From contig NZ_VDUZ01000002.1 in the NCBI RefSeq assembly GCF_008039615.1, positions 1-64,000 on the forward strand: 64,000 nucleotides of DNA. Reading direction: 5' to 3'. Within the stretch, counting starts at the first letter, position 1. Each line of letters opens with the position of its first letter. Made by a program: the position numbers and the translations under genes. Origin of the DNA: Vineibacter terrae. GTDB lineage: Bacteria; Pseudomonadota; Alphaproteobacteria; Reyranellales; Reyranellaceae. Under the pieces are notes generated by a model. It ran no database searches. It was not told the DNA's origin and worked only from the letters and a program-made list of their open reading frames with translations. This document shows, in pieces, positions 8,972 through 18,942 of the stretch.

Positions 8972-9871
8972 CTAGCGGTTGTCGCCGTCGAACAGATTGC
9001 CGAGGCCACCGAGCACGCTGCCCTCCTCGCGGCTGCTGCCGCCCATGCGCTGCGGCGCCGCCGCGAAGACGCGCGATGCCAGGCGCGAGAACGGCAGGCT
9101 CTGCAGCCATACCGTGCCGGGCCCCATGACCCGGGCGAAGAAGATGCCCTCGCCGCCGAACAGCGCCGTCTTGATGTTGCCGACATACTGGATGTCGAAC
9201 TGGATGCTGGGCGTCAGCGCCACCAGGCATCCCGTGTCCACGAACAGCATCTCGCCGGCCGCCAGCTCGCGCCGCATGATGGCGCCGCTGCTGTGGACGA
9301 ACGCCAGCCCGTCGCCCTCCAGCTTCTGCATGATGAAGCCTTCGCCGCCGAAGAAGCCGACGCCGAGCTTCTGCTGGAAGTAGATGCCCAGCTGCACGCC
9401 GCGCGCAGCGCACAGGAAGGCATCCTTCTGGCAGATGAGCATGCCGCCCAGCTGGCGCAGGTCCATCGGGATGATGGTGCCGGGATAGGGCGCGGCGAAG
9501 GCGATGACCCGCTTGTGCGGCGACTGGTTGGTGTAGACGGTCGTGAACAGCGACTCGCCGGTCAGCAGGCGCTTGCCCGCCCCGACCAGCTTGTCGAAGA
9601 AGCCGCCCGACGCGGTCTTGCGGCCGTCGCCGAACACCGCCTCCATGCCGATGCCGGCATCCATGTACATCAGGCTGCCGGCCTCGCCGACCGCAGCCTC
9701 GCCGGGATCGAGCTCGACCTCGACATACTGCATCTCCTGGCCGTGGATGCGGTAGTCGATGACATCCATGCCAGCGCCCGAGCCGGGCGGTGGCGCGCCC
9801 CATTGCGGCGCCGGCGCGCCCGGTGGCGGCGCTGGCGGCTGGCCGCCCGATGGCGGGATCCACGACGGCAT
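8972..9871 (-). CDS. AIM24/TIGR00266 family protein with Pro-rich N-terminus
   Basis: A 299-residue protein. The first 35 residues are Pro/Gly/Ala-rich ([22 protein letters not shown]), then an AIM24 domain runs from about residue 36 ([20 protein letters not shown]) to about 270, ending with a Ser/Gly/Asp-rich tail. AIM24-like domains form a beta-rich fold and occur in bacteria and in a mitochondrial inner-membrane organising factor. The biochemical role is unknown. AGGAGGAG precedes the ATG. It is followed at 6 nt by an RDD gene and preceded by two more RDD genes, suggesting a shared envelope function. Confidence 0.88.
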   Translation of the reverse strand: MPSWIPPSGGQPPAPPPGAPAPQWGAPPPGSGAGMDVIDYRIHGQEMQYVEVELDPGEAAVGEAGSLMYMDAGIGMEAVFGDGRKTASGGFFDKLVGAGKRLLTGESLFTTVYTNQSPHKRVIAFAAPYPGTIIPMDLRQLGGMLICQKDAFLCAARGVQLGIYFQQKLGVGFFGGEGFIMQKLEGDGLAFVHSSGAIMRRELAAGEMLFVDTGCLVALTPSIQFDIQYVGNIKTALFGGEGIFFARVMGPGTVWLQSLPFSRLASRVFAAAPQRMGGSSREEGSVLGGLGNLFDGDNR

Positions 9872-9906
9872 GAAGCTCCTCCTGACCAGATGCCGGCGCC
9901 GGGCGG

Positions 9907-9933
9907 CAAAAGGGCCGACGCTCGGCCGGCCCT
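9907..9933 (-). terminator. Rho-independent terminator after RDD-2
   Basis: On the minus strand a 7-bp stem AGGGCCG/CGGCCCT with a 9-nt loop is followed directly by TTTT. It lies about 28 nt beyond the stop of the 235-residue RDD gene and upstream of the AIM24 gene, dividing the cluster into two transcription units or setting up partial read-through. Confidence 0.55.
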
Positions 9934-9960
9934 CGTGCTACGGCGTCGCGGCGGCCGTAC

Positions 9961-10668
9961 CTATTTCTTGATCACGACGGTGTCGGCGATCATGTCGTGC
10001 AGCGCCCGCTTGCGGTCGGTGAACCCGGCCATCATGAAGCCGATGCCGAACGGGATGATGCCGGTGATGAACGCCTTGGCGAAGAACCGACCGGTGGCGC
10101 GGCCGAACGACAGCCGCGAGCCGTCGGTGCCGCGCACCACCCGCATGCCCATGGCACGCTTGCCGATCGTGCCGCCGGCGGCGGAGCTGGTCATCATCGC
10201 CTCGTAGAGCCAGACGGCCACGAATATCAGCAGATAGACGATGATGAACACGCCGGCGCTGGCCACGGCGGCCGCCGCGATCTCCTGCTCGTCGCCCGAC
10301 GACATCGCGCCCGACAGCGTGGTGGCGAACACGATGCCGATGACGATCACCATCGGGATGCCGATGATGAAGCCGTCGATCAGGTAGGCGGCGACACGGA
10401 CCCAGAAGCCGCAGAAGACGACGCCGGCCGGCGCGCCGGCATAGCCTGGCGGCGCGTAGCCCGGCGGCGGGTAGCCGGGCGGCTGGCCGTAGCCCGGATG
10501 CGGCGGTGCCGGCGGATAGCCCGGCGGCTGGCCATAACCTTGCGGTGGCTGGCCATAGCCCTGCTGCGGCTGACCGTAGCCCGGATGTGGCGGAGCCGGC
10601 GGATAGCCGCCCGGCTGCTGCCCCTGCTGCTGCTGCCATGTCGGCGGCTGCGGTCCCTGGTTGCTCAT
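9961..10668 (-). CDS. RDD family membrane protein with PPGY-rich tail (RDD-2)
   Basis: A 235-residue protein. Residues 1 to about 85 are a low-complexity tail built from repeated GYGQPP / PGYPPAPPHPGYGQ units. Next comes the RDD domain: FCGFWVRVAAYLIDGFIIGI (first helix), a second helix near VFIIVYLLIFVAVWLYEAMM, then GGTIGKRAMGMRVVRG, SFGRATGRFFAKAF and the C-terminal DRKRALHDMIADTVVIKK. The frame is open further upstream, but the ATG at 10668 is preceded by GGGGAGAA and gives a natural MSNQGPQPP start. The C-terminal 20 residues are nearly identical to those of the neighbouring RDD-3, so the two are recent duplicates or under common constraint. Confidence 0.87.
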   Translation of the reverse strand: MSNQGPQPPTWQQQQGQQPGGYPPAPPHPGYGQPQQGYGQPPQGYGQPPGYPPAPPHPGYGQPPGYPPPGYAPPGYAGAPAGVVFCGFWVRVAAYLIDGFIIGIPMVIVIGIVFATTLSGAMSSGDEQEIAAAAVASAGVFIIVYLLIFVAVWLYEAMMTSSAAGGTIGKRAMGMRVVRGTDGSRLSFGRATGRFFAKAFITGIIPFGIGFMMAGFTDRKRALHDMIADTVVIKK

Positions 10669-10711
10669 GTGACTTGTTCTCCCCTTATGGGCCGGCGGCA
10701 TCGCACGGCTG

Positions 10712-11254
10712 TCATCCCTTGATCACCACCGTATCGGCGATCATGTCGTGCAGCGCCCGCTTGCGGTCGGTGAATGCCGCCATGATGTAGCCGATCATGA
10801 GGATGATGCCCGAGATGATCTTGGCGAAGAACCGGCCTGTCGCGCGCCCGAAGCTCAGGCGCGCGCCATCGCTGCACAGCACGCGCAGCCCCAGGGCGCG
10901 CTTGCCGAGCGTGGCCGAAGCCGCCGAGCTCTCCTGCAGCGCGAAGTACAGCCACGCCAGCACGATGCCCAGGATGCCCATGACCAGCTGCATGGCCTGG
11001 GCGTCCCTGCCGCCGCCGAAGCCGATTGCGAGGCCGACGATGAAGCCCAGTATGTATGCTGCGATGTTCACGACGATCGCGTCGATGATGTAGGCAACGA
11101 AGCGCAACCAGAAGCCGGCATAGACGGGCCCCTGCATCGGCGCCTGGCCATACGGACTATAGCCTGGCGGGTTCGGATAGCCGGACGCCGGACCACCGGG
11201 GTAGCCGGGCGGAGGTGGCGGTGGTGGCGGCGGCGAAGGATACTGGTTGGCCAT
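10712..11254 (-). CDS. RDD family membrane protein with polyproline tail (RDD-3)
   Basis: A 180-residue protein. The N-terminus is a run of prolines followed by GYPGGPASGYPNPPGYSPYGQ. The RDD domain follows (YAGFWLRFVAYIIDAIVVNIAAYILGF; ATLGKRALGLRV; SFGRATGRFFAKIISGII; C-terminal DRKRALHDMIADTVVIKG). Start ATG 11254 has GGGGAGAT just upstream. It is 43 bp upstream of RDD-2 on the same strand. Its paralogy with RDD-2 is obvious from the domain and the matching C-termini. Function is unknown; RDD proteins have been proposed to take part in small-molecule or ion transport. Confidence 0.87.
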   Translation of the reverse strand: MANQYPSPPPPPPPPPGYPGGPASGYPNPPGYSPYGQAPMQGPVYAGFWLRFVAYIIDAIVVNIAAYILGFIVGLAIGFGGGRDAQAMQLVMGILGIVLAWLYFALQESSAASATLGKRALGLRVLCSDGARLSFGRATGRFFAKIISGIILMIGYIMAAFTDRKRALHDMIADTVVIKG

Positions 11255-11322
11255 GATCTCCCCCTCTCCCAAGGCGCAGGAGGTTATCATCTGAGCCGGG
11301 CCTCGGCCACCCCAGAAACGAT

Positions 11323-11356
11323 CGGGCGCTCACACCTATCGCGGCGCAAGCGCCCG
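11323..11356 (-). terminator. possible hairpin after leuC
   Basis: Just beyond the leuC stop, CGGGCGCT and AGCGCCCG form an 8-bp stem around an 18-nt loop; on the minus strand ATCGTTTC follows. The loop is long and the U-tract weak, so this is only a candidate terminator separating leuC from the RDD cluster. Confidence 0.35.
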
Positions 11357-11360
11357 TAAT

Positions 11361-12815
11361 TCAGCGAAAATCACGCACGTCCGTGAAAGTACCGGCGATC
11401 GCCGCCGCCGCCGCCATGCCGGGGCTGACCAGATGCGTGCGTCCGCCGCGTCCCTGCCGGCCCTCGAAGTTGCGGTTCGAGGTCGAGGCGCAGCGCTCGC
11501 CGGGCTGCAGCTTGTCGGCGTTCATCGCCAGGCACATCGAGCAGCCCGGCTCGCGCCAGTCGAAGCCGGCCTCGACGAAGACCTTGTCGAGGCCTTCCCG
11601 CTCGGCCTGCTCCTTCACCAAGCCCGAGCCCGGCACGATCATGGCGTGCACGTGGTCGGCCACCTTGCGGCCCTTGGCCAGGGCGGCGCGGGCGATCGCC
11701 GCGACCTCGCGCAGGTCCTCGATGCGGCCGTTGGTGCACGAGCCGATGAAGGCCTTGTCGATGCGGATGTCGGTCATGCGTGTGCCGGGCGTCAGCCCCA
11801 TGTAGTCCAGCGACCGGGCCCAGGCGCTGCGCCGATCATCGTCCGGCGCCTCATCGGGGTTGGGCACGACGCCGGTGATCGGCACCACGTCCTGCGGGCT
11901 GGTGCCCCAGGTGAGCTGCGGCGTGATGTCGGCGGCCGGGATCACGATCTCCTTGTCGTAGACCGCGTCCTTGTCCGACGGCAGCCGGCGCCAGACGCCC
12001 AGCGCCACCTGCCAGGCGCCGCCCTTGGGCGCATAGGGCCGGCCTTCGATGTAGCGGAACGTCTCCTCGTCGGGCGCGATCAGGCCGGCACGGGCACCGC
12101 CCTCAATGGACATGTTGCAGACCGTCATGCGGCCTTCCATCGACAGGTTGCGGATGGCGCGGCCGGCATACTCGATGACATGGCCGGTGCCGCCGGCCGT
12201 GCCGATCGTGCCGATGATGTTGAGGATCAGATCCTTGGCCGTCACGCCCGGCAGCAGATCGCCATCGACCGTGATGCGCATGTTCTTGGCCGGCTGCTGG
12301 ATCAGCGTCTGCGTCGCCAGCACGTGCTCGACCTCGGACGTGCCGATGCCGAAGGCCAGCGCCCCGAAGGCGCCGTGCGTGGAGGTGTGGCTGTCGCCGC
12401 AGACGATGGTCATGCCCGGCAGGGTCAGGCCCTGCTCCGGCCCGATGATGTGCACGATGCCCTGGCGGATGTCGTCCATGGCGAAGTAGGGCACGCCGAA
12501 CTCGCGCACATTGGCTTCCAGCGTCTCGATCTGGATGCGCGACTCCTCGTCGTCGATGCCGGCGGCGCGATTGGTGGTCGGCACGTTGTGGTCGGCGACG
12601 GCGACGGTGAGATCCGGACGGCGCACCCGGCGGCCGTTGGCGCGCAGCCCTTCGAACGCCTGCGGGCTGGTCACCTCGTGCACGAGGTGGCGATCGATGT
12701 AGATCAGGCACGAGCCGTCGTCGCGGCGCTCCACGACGTGGGCATCCCAGATCTTGTCGAACAGCGTGCGCGGCTTTGCCGGCTCGACCGGTGCCGCCGT
12801 CGGCTTCCTCGCCAT
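11361..12815 (-). CDS. leuC: 3-isopropylmalate dehydratase large subunit
   Basis: A 484-residue aconitase-family catalytic subunit that carries a 4Fe-4S cluster and acts with LeuD in leucine biosynthesis. Visible motifs include [35 protein letters not shown] (first cluster Cys) and GCSMCLAMN (the C-x2-C pair of the cluster). The length is close to the bacterial norm (about 470). A GGAGGGA site precedes the ATG. It is the last gene on the strand before an inverted-repeat element that separates it from rplS. Confidence 0.97.
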   Translation of the reverse strand: MARKPTAAPVEPAKPRTLFDKIWDAHVVERRDDGSCLIYIDRHLVHEVTSPQAFEGLRANGRRVRRPDLTVAVADHNVPTTNRAAGIDDEESRIQIETLEANVREFGVPYFAMDDIRQGIVHIIGPEQGLTLPGMTIVCGDSHTSTHGAFGALAFGIGTSEVEHVLATQTLIQQPAKNMRITVDGDLLPGVTAKDLILNIIGTIGTAGGTGHVIEYAGRAIRNLSMEGRMTVCNMSIEGGARAGLIAPDEETFRYIEGRPYAPKGGAWQVALGVWRRLPSDKDAVYDKEIVIPAADITPQLTWGTSPQDVVPITGVVPNPDEAPDDDRRSAWARSLDYMGLTPGTRMTDIRIDKAFIGSCTNGRIEDLREVAAIARAALAKGRKVADHVHAMIVPGSGLVKEQAEREGLDKVFVEAGFDWREPGCSMCLAMNADKLQPGERCASTSNRNFEGRQGRGGRTHLVSPGMAAAAAIAGTFTDVRDFR

Positions 12816-12873
12816 GGTTCTCGTCCCTCCGATACGCGACGTCGGCGCCGCTCCGCTGCGGGCCGGACCAACG

Positions 12874-12999
12874 AACCCTTCCCCCGAAGGGGCGGAAGGG
12901 GGATGTTCGAACGAATTCGGCCGACCTACTGGGATCGAATCCGTTCCGGCATCCCCCGTCCGGCGCTTCGCGCCACCTTCCCCCTCCGGGGGAAGGATT
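12874..12999. repeat. foldback element between rplS and leuC
   Basis: About 125 bp bounded by inverted arms: AACCCTTCCCCCGAAGGGG-type sequence at 12874-12904 and its approximate complement CTTCCCCCTCCGGGGGAAGG at 12977-12996. The interior is non-coding. It ends 2 bp before the rplS stop codon. It may form a hairpin in rplS-leuC read-through transcripts and act as a terminator or processing site. Confidence 0.65.
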
Positions 13000-13001
13000 A
13001 A

Positions 13002-13484
13002 CTACTTCTTGCCGCCCTTGGCGGCGCGCACCGCCCGCTCGGCTTGCGGCCGTTCCTTCTTGAGCTTCTCGCGCCTGGGCTGGCTGGCGGCCAGCGCCGC
13101 CTGCTCGGCGACCAGCTGGCGCTGGGCGTCGACATCCTCGGCGATGCGCGAGGCCTTGCCGCGCAGGCCGCGCAGATAATAGAGCTTGGCGCGACGCACC
13201 ATGCCCTTGCGCGCCACCTCGATCTCCCAGATCGACGGGCTGTGCAGCGGGAAGACGCGCTCGACGCCCTCGCCGTAGGAGATCTTGCGCACGGTGAACG
13301 ACGAGTTCAGGCCGGCGTTGCGGCGCGCGATGCACACGCCCTCGAACACCTGGATGCGCTCGCGGCTGCCTTCCTGCACCTTGACGTGGACCTTCAGCGT
13401 GTCGCCGGGCTCGAACCGCGGCACGGCCCGCTCGGCCACCAGCTTCGCGACCTGCTCGTCCTCGAGCTGCTTGATCAGGTTCAT
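13002..13484 (-). CDS. rplS: 50S ribosomal protein L19
   Basis: 160 residues. The core (about 1-115) is standard bacterial L19: [67 protein letters not shown]. The remaining 45 residues are a Lys/Arg/Ala-rich extension common in alphaproteobacteria. L19 sits at the interface between the 30S and 50S subunits. AAAGGA precedes the ATG. It follows trmD in the conserved rpsP-rimM-trmD-rplS order. Confidence 0.97.
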   Translation of the reverse strand: MNLIKQLEDEQVAKLVAERAVPRFEPGDTLKVHVKVQEGSRERIQVFEGVCIARRNAGLNSSFTVRKISYGEGVERVFPLHSPSIWEIEVARKGMVRRAKLYYLRGLRGKASRIAEDVDAQRQLVAEQAALAASQPRREKLKKERPQAERAVRAAKGGKK

Positions 13485-13523
13485 GGTTCTTGTCCTTTCC
13501 TCACGGAAACCCTGTCTTTCGAT

Positions 13524-14237
13524 TCAATCGCCTCGCCGCGCAGCGACGTGCCGTGCCCACAGGTCGGGCCGCCGCTGCCGCGTGATCTCTTCCGCCTTCG
13601 CCCTGCGCCAGGCCGCGATCTTCGCGTGATGGCCCGTCTGCAGGATCTCCGGCACCGCCCGCTCGACGCCGTCCGGCCCCGTCCAAGTCGCCGGCCGAGT
13701 GTAGAGCGGATACTCCAGCAAACCCTCCTCGAAACTCTCCTCCGTCAGCGATGCAGCGGCCCCGACCACGCCCGGCAGGAGCCGGACGCACGCGTCGAGC
13801 GCGACCAGGGCCGCAATCTCGCCGCCGGACAGGACCACGTCGCCGACGCTCACCTCCTCCAGCCCGTGGGCCTCGATGACCCGCTCGTCGATCCCTTCGA
13901 ACCGGCCGCAGACCAGGGTCACCCCGGGGCCTGCCGCCAGCGCCCGCGCGCGGGCCTGATCGAAAGGCCTGCCGCGCGGGCTGAAGTAGATCGTCGGCCG
14001 GCCCGGCGCCTGCACCGCGGCGATGGCATCCGACAGAATGTCGGGACGCATCACCATGCCGGCCCCGCCGCCGAAGGGCGTGTCGTCGACCGTGCCATGA
14101 CGATCCCTGGCGAACCGGCGGATGTCCACCGCCGCCAGCGACCACAGGCCTCTCTCAAGCGCCCGCCCCGCGAGGCTCAGCCCCAGCGGTCCCGGGAACA
14201 TCTCGGGAAAGATGGTCAACGCCGTCGCCTGCCACAC
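13524..14237 (-). CDS. trmD: tRNA (guanine37-N1)-methyltransferase
   Basis: 237 residues; a SPOUT-fold enzyme that methylates G37 of tRNAs with G36, preventing frameshifts. Motifs: [11 protein letters not shown] at the N-terminus, [15 protein letters not shown], the knot region [23 protein letters not shown] and [11 protein letters not shown]. The GTG start ([10 protein letters not shown]) lies 6 nt after the rimM stop, so translation is probably coupled. Its position between rimM and rplS is conserved across proteobacteria. Confidence 0.96.
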   Translation of the reverse strand: MWQATALTIFPEMFPGPLGLSLAGRALERGLWSLAAVDIRRFARDRHGTVDDTPFGGGAGMVMRPDILSDAIAAVQAPGRPTIYFSPRGRPFDQARARALAAGPGVTLVCGRFEGIDERVIEAHGLEEVSVGDVVLSGGEIAALVALDACVRLLPGVVGAAASLTEESFEEGLLEYPLYTRPATWTGPDGVERAVPEILQTGHHAKIAAWRRAKAEEITRQRRPDLWARHVAARRGD

Positions 14238-14243
14238 GCGCTC

Positions 14244-14786
14244 TCAATCCTCTCCTTTCCGCCCATCATCGAGAAGCCCCGCCGGCGGATCGACCGTGAC
14301 CGTGCCGCCGTCGACATCGATCGCGGGGACCGCCGTGGCGTTGAACGGCACCATGAACGACCGTCCATGACCGCCGCCCGACAGCTCCAGGATGGTGCCG
14401 GCCCCGAAATCATGCAGCGCCAGCACCGTGCCCCAGTCCCGACCATCCGGCGCGCGCGCGGCGAGCCCGATCAGGTCGTCCTCGTACCACTCGCCCGGCG
14501 CCGGCGCCGGCAGCGCGGCACGCGGCGCGTAGAGCCGCAAGCCCCGCAAGGCCTCCGCCGCATCGCGATCGGACACGCCGTCGATCCGGGCGAGCACATC
14601 GCCCTTGCCCGACATGCCGGTCGGCCGGACCGTGAAGCGCCGCGTCCCCGTCTCGTCGGACAGCGGACCGTACGATCCGATATCGGCCGGCTCGGCGCAG
14701 AAGCTGCGGATGCGAACCTCGCCCCGCACGCCGTGCGCCGCCTGCACGACGCCCAGCAGCACCTTGCGATCGACGCGTGCCGCCAT
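14244..14786 (-). CDS. rimM: 16S rRNA processing protein RimM
   Basis: 180 residues; a 30S maturation factor that binds S19 and the head of 16S rRNA. The N-terminal RimM domain begins VLLGVVQAAHGVRGEVRIRSF and is followed by a PRC-barrel-like second half (WYEDDLIGL, PFNATAVPAIDV). Size is typical. It lies 19 bp downstream of rpsP and 6 bp upstream of trmD in the same operon. Confidence 0.95.
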   Translation of the reverse strand: MAARVDRKVLLGVVQAAHGVRGEVRIRSFCAEPADIGSYGPLSDETGTRRFTVRPTGMSGKGDVLARIDGVSDRDAAEALRGLRLYAPRAALPAPAPGEWYEDDLIGLAARAPDGRDWGTVLALHDFGAGTILELSGGGHGRSFMVPFNATAVPAIDVDGGTVTVDPPAGLLDDGRKGED

Positions 14787-14805
14787 GGCAGCTCAGCGCG
14801 GCCGG

Positions 14806-15165
14806 TCAGCCGGCCGCCGCTGCCTCGCCGCCTGCGGCTTCCGCCGCCTTGGCCGCGCGCTCCTGCGCCTTGGCCTTGGGCGCCGACTTCTTGGGCTGCT
14901 CACGGCGCTCCGGCGCCTTCATCAGCTCGACGCCGGTCAGGAAGCGGGCCACGCGGTCGCTGGGCCGTGCGCCGACGCCCAGCCAGTACTTGGCGCGCTC
15001 GGCATCGACCTTGATGCGGTCGGCGTGCTCACGCGGCAGCATCGGGTTGTAGGCGCCGATCTTCTCGATGAAGCGCCCGTCGCGCGGGCTGCGCGAGTCG
15101 GCGACCACGATGTGATAGTAGGGGCGCTTCTTGGCGCCGCCACGAGAAAGACGAATAGCCAGCAT
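14806..15165 (-). CDS. rpsP: 30S ribosomal protein S16
   Basis: 119 residues. It starts [20 protein letters not shown], diagnostic for S16, with the GAYNPMLP segment mid-domain. The C-terminal 40 residues are an Ala/Lys/Glu-rich extension seen in many alphaproteobacterial S16 proteins. It is the first gene of the rpsP-rimM-trmD-rplS cluster and is separated from ffh by a palindromic repeat. Confidence 0.97.
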   Translation of the reverse strand: MLAIRLSRGGAKKRPYYHIVVADSRSPRDGRFIEKIGAYNPMLPREHADRIKVDAERAKYWLGVGARPSDRVARFLTGVELMKAPERREQPKKSAPKAKAQERAAKAAEAAGGEAAAAG

Positions 15166-15206
15166 TGAGTTGCTTGCTCCTTACCTGAACGCGTGAAGAT
15201 CAAACC

Positions 15207-15285
15207 GTCATCCCGAGCGCAGCGAGGGATCTCCCTGGAGTGGAGTCTCCGTTCGCGGGAGATCCCTCGCTGCGCTCGGGATGAC
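15207..15285. repeat. palindromic intergenic repeat, copy 2 (short form)
   Basis: A 79-bp copy: arms GTCATCCCGAGCGCAGCGAG and CTCGCTGCGCTCGGGATGAC are perfect complements, with a shortened interior. It lies between ffh and rpsP, so a stable hairpin would form in any read-through transcript of the two genes. Confidence 0.92.
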
Positions 15286-15301
15286 GGGAACACATGGTCG
15301 G

Positions 15302-16708
<1,407 letters not shown>

Positions 16709-16875
16709 TGCCGTCCATCAACTCCTGGCTGCCCGGCGGGCCGCCCGAACGCCCATACGACAAGCGCACCGATGCGCGAAACCTCGCGGATCGATGGGGC
16801 CCCTCTGGAGTCGGCCCGCCGCAGCGCGCCTGACCAGTCCGGACCGGGAAATCGCCTTCCCGTGTGAGCGGCGGG

Positions 16876-16905
16876 TGTATACGCGCGGCGAGCGTGCCGA
16901 GTCAA
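16876..16905 (-). promoter_or_regulatory. sigma70-like promoter for ffh
   Basis: On the minus strand TTGACT (16905-16900) and TATACA (16881-16876) are separated by 18 bp, pointing toward ffh, whose ATG is about 170 bp downstream. This is one of the best promoter matches in the window. Confidence 0.6.
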
Positions 16906-17177
16906 ACGGTGCCGCCAACCGGGCGGCACGCCGTCCTGTCCGCAAATACACCCCGAAATACGGGACACCCCGCCGAACGCCGCCTGCGCCAATTGCGCCA
17001 TAAGCGGAGAGACTTTTCCTGTAATGATCACAACAGCTTGCCCAGGCCGCACGCGCCACTGCGCGGATTGCGCCTTTAGCGCGAAGCCCCGACCTGGCAC
17101 GAACCACCCCCGGCCTCAGCATCGGACTTCCTCTCTGCAAGCAATATAGTAGTTTCTCCAAAGAAGAACAATGATAT
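16906..17177. other. intergenic stretch between ffh promoter and methyltransferase
   Basis: Together with 16709-16905 this makes a gap of about 470 bp. I see no coding potential with family resemblance and no tRNA. The last 40 bp before the methyltransferase stop are AT-rich compared with the surroundings. Confidence 0.4.
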
Positions 17178-17960
17178 TCAGTCCGCCGATTTGGCGGCCT
17201 GGAAGAAGGCGACGTCGATCGTGAAGCTGCCGTCGGGCCCGACCTCGAAATGCCGGGTCACGCTCCGCGACGCCGCCGCCAGCAGGGCGCGGATGGCATC
17301 GGCCTGGACCTTCGGCGTCTGCATGCGCTCGATCCAGACCGCGAAGTCGAGCCGCACCCGATATGCCGCCGTGGCGCCCGGGATCAGGCCGGCGCCGGTC
17401 AGCGCCCGCTCCCACTCGGCGCGCGCGTAGTCGCGGACATGGGAGGGATCGCGCAGCACCTCGATCGCCTGGAAGTAGGTGTCGAGCAGCGCCGGCCCCG
17501 GGGAGACCGCGTCGACGAAGCCGGCCGTGCCGCCCGGCTTCAGGACCCGCGCGGCCTCGCGCAGGCCCGCCTCGAAGTCGCGCCAGTGGTGCGCGCTGTA
17601 GCGGCTCAGCACGTAGTCGAAGCTGGCGTCCTCGAACGGCAGCGCTTCCGCCACGCCCTGCGCGGTGGTGACGTTTTTCAGGCCACGCTCGCGTGCCGCA
17701 CGTCCGACCACCTGCAGCATGTCAGGCGACAGGTCATACGCGACGACCTCGCGGACATGGGCGGCGACATTGAAGCTGACATGGCCGCCGCCGCAGCCGA
17801 GATCGAGAACCCGGGCCTGCGATTGTCCGCGAACCATGGCCGCCAGGGCCTGCAGGTCGGCGCCTTGCGCATGCACCGCGCTGGTCAGGTAGGCATCGGC
17901 ACGAGATCCGAACTGCCCCGCCACCAGAGCCTCGTGGGTCTTGCTCGTCATCGGGTTCAT
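17178..17960 (-). CDS. class I SAM-dependent methyltransferase
   Basis: 260 residues with a Rossmann-type methyltransferase domain: motif I VLDLGCGGGHVSFNVA (about residues 50-65), AYDLSPDML, ALPFEDASFDYVLSRYSAHHW and LKPGGTAGFVDAVSPG. The layout resembles the UbiE/YafE-like group, but the substrate cannot be named. It diverges from an XRE/MmyB-type regulator. The short intergenic region contains repeated ACTGGTAT motifs, so control of this gene by that regulator is likely. Confidence 0.86.
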   Translation of the reverse strand: MNPMTSKTHEALVAGQFGSRADAYLTSAVHAQGADLQALAAMVRGQSQARVLDLGCGGGHVSFNVAAHVREVVAYDLSPDMLQVVGRAARERGLKNVTTAQGVAEALPFEDASFDYVLSRYSAHHWRDFEAGLREAARVLKPGGTAGFVDAVSPGPALLDTYFQAIEVLRDPSHVRDYARAEWERALTGAGLIPGATAAYRVRLDFAVWIERMQTPKVQADAIRALLAAASRSVTRHFEVGPDGSFTIDVAFFQAAKSAD

Positions 17961-18010
17961 CGGGGTGCCTCACGACCAGGGGTGCGTGCCACCCGTATCA
18001 GCTTCCGCTA

Positions 18011-18041
18011 ACTGGTATAAGACGGCTATTTATACTGGTAT
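18011..18041. promoter_or_regulatory. operator-like repeats between divergent methyltransferase and XRE regulator
   Basis: Two direct copies of ACTGGTAT (18011-18018 and 18034-18041) overlap a 6-bp dyad GTATAA/TTATAC with a 9-bp spacer (18015-18035). TATAAG and TATAAAT -10-like elements for both directions lie inside it. This is a plausible autoregulatory binding site. Confidence 0.5.
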
Positions 18042-18054
18042 GATTGCCACCACG

Positions 18055-18864
18055 ATGATGATTACCGATATCGAGCAGCGCCGGGAGCTGGGCGATTTCA
18101 TCCGCGCGCAGCGCGAGAGGCTGACGCCGGCGATGGCGGGGCTGCCGGCAGGCGCGCGGCGGCGGACCCCGGGACTGCGGCGCGAAGAGGTGGCGCAGCT
18201 CTGCGGCCTGAGCGTCACCTGGTACACGTGGATCGAGCAGGGCCGGGACGTGTCGGCATCGCCCTCGGCCCTGGCCCGGCTGGCCTCCATCCTGCGGCTG
18301 GGACGCGCCGAGCGCGCCTATCTGTTCGAGCTGGCGGCCAAGCGCGACCCCGATCAGCACGAGGCCGAGACGGTCGATGTGCCTCCCGCCGTGCTGGCCT
18401 GCCTCGAGACGATCGCGACCCCGGCCTATGTCCTGGACCGCAGCTGGACGGCCCGCGCCTGGAACGCGCCGGCGACGCGGCTGTTCGTGGGGTGGCTCGA
18501 CGGCGACGCCGAGCGCAATCTGCTGCGCTATATCTTCCTGTCTGCGGCGGCGCGTTCGTTGATCTGTGAATGGGAGGCACGCGCCCGCCGGGTCGTGGCG
18601 GAGTTCCGGGCAGCCGGCAGCGCCCATCTGGGCGATCCGGGGCTGCGCCGTGTGATCGCCGACCTGCGCCAGCACAGCCCCGCGTTCAGCCACTTCTGGG
18701 ACCAGCACGACGTGGTGGGGCGCGAGGGTGGTGAGCGCACGTTCCACCACCCCAGCGATGGCTTTCTGCGCTATGAGCAGGTGACGTTCGACGTCGCCGC
18801 CCAGCCGGACCTCAAGCTGACGGTGCTGGTCGGCGGCATGGCCGGCACGACCGCCGGCCGTTGA
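18055..18864 (+). CDS. XRE-family regulator with MmyB-like ligand-binding domain
   Basis: About 269 residues. The N-terminal helix-turn-helix includes the family-typical RTPGLRREEVAQLCGLSVTW and YTWIEQGRDVSASPSALARL (about residues 25-75). The C-terminal half is the MmyB-like ligand-binding domain (PAYVLDRSWTARAWNAPA, then FLSAAARSLICEWE). This family often sits next to, and divergent from, a target oxidoreductase or methyltransferase gene, as here. Several ATGs are possible (18040, 18055, 18058) and none has a clear ribosome site; 18055 keeps the operator-like repeats outside the gene. Confidence 0.87.
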   Translation: MMITDIEQRRELGDFIRAQRERLTPAMAGLPAGARRRTPGLRREEVAQLCGLSVTWYTWIEQGRDVSASPSALARLASILRLGRAERAYLFELAAKRDPDQHEAETVDVPPAVLACLETIATPAYVLDRSWTARAWNAPATRLFVGWLDGDAERNLLRYIFLSAAARSLICEWEARARRVVAEFRAAGSAHLGDPGLRRVIADLRQHSPAFSHFWDQHDVVGREGGERTFHHPSDGFLRYEQVTFDVAAQPDLKLTVLVGGMAGTTAGR

Positions 18865-18942
18865 CAGCCGGCGGTGCCGTCCGGATACGACTTGCAGCAC
18901 GATCGACTGACGGACGGAAGCAATGGAGGGCTCCCCACCCAC

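Noticed and set aside
6065-10207. A 1380-codon open frame on the plus strand
   Set aside because: It runs antisense to leuB, leuD, RDD and AIM24 genes that are clearly real. Its Arg/His/Gln-rich composition is the usual antisense shadow of high-GC codon use.
12900-12960. T-arm-like GTTCGAA sequence as a possible tRNA
   Set aside because: No cloverleaf could be built around it; it lies inside the inverted-repeat element.
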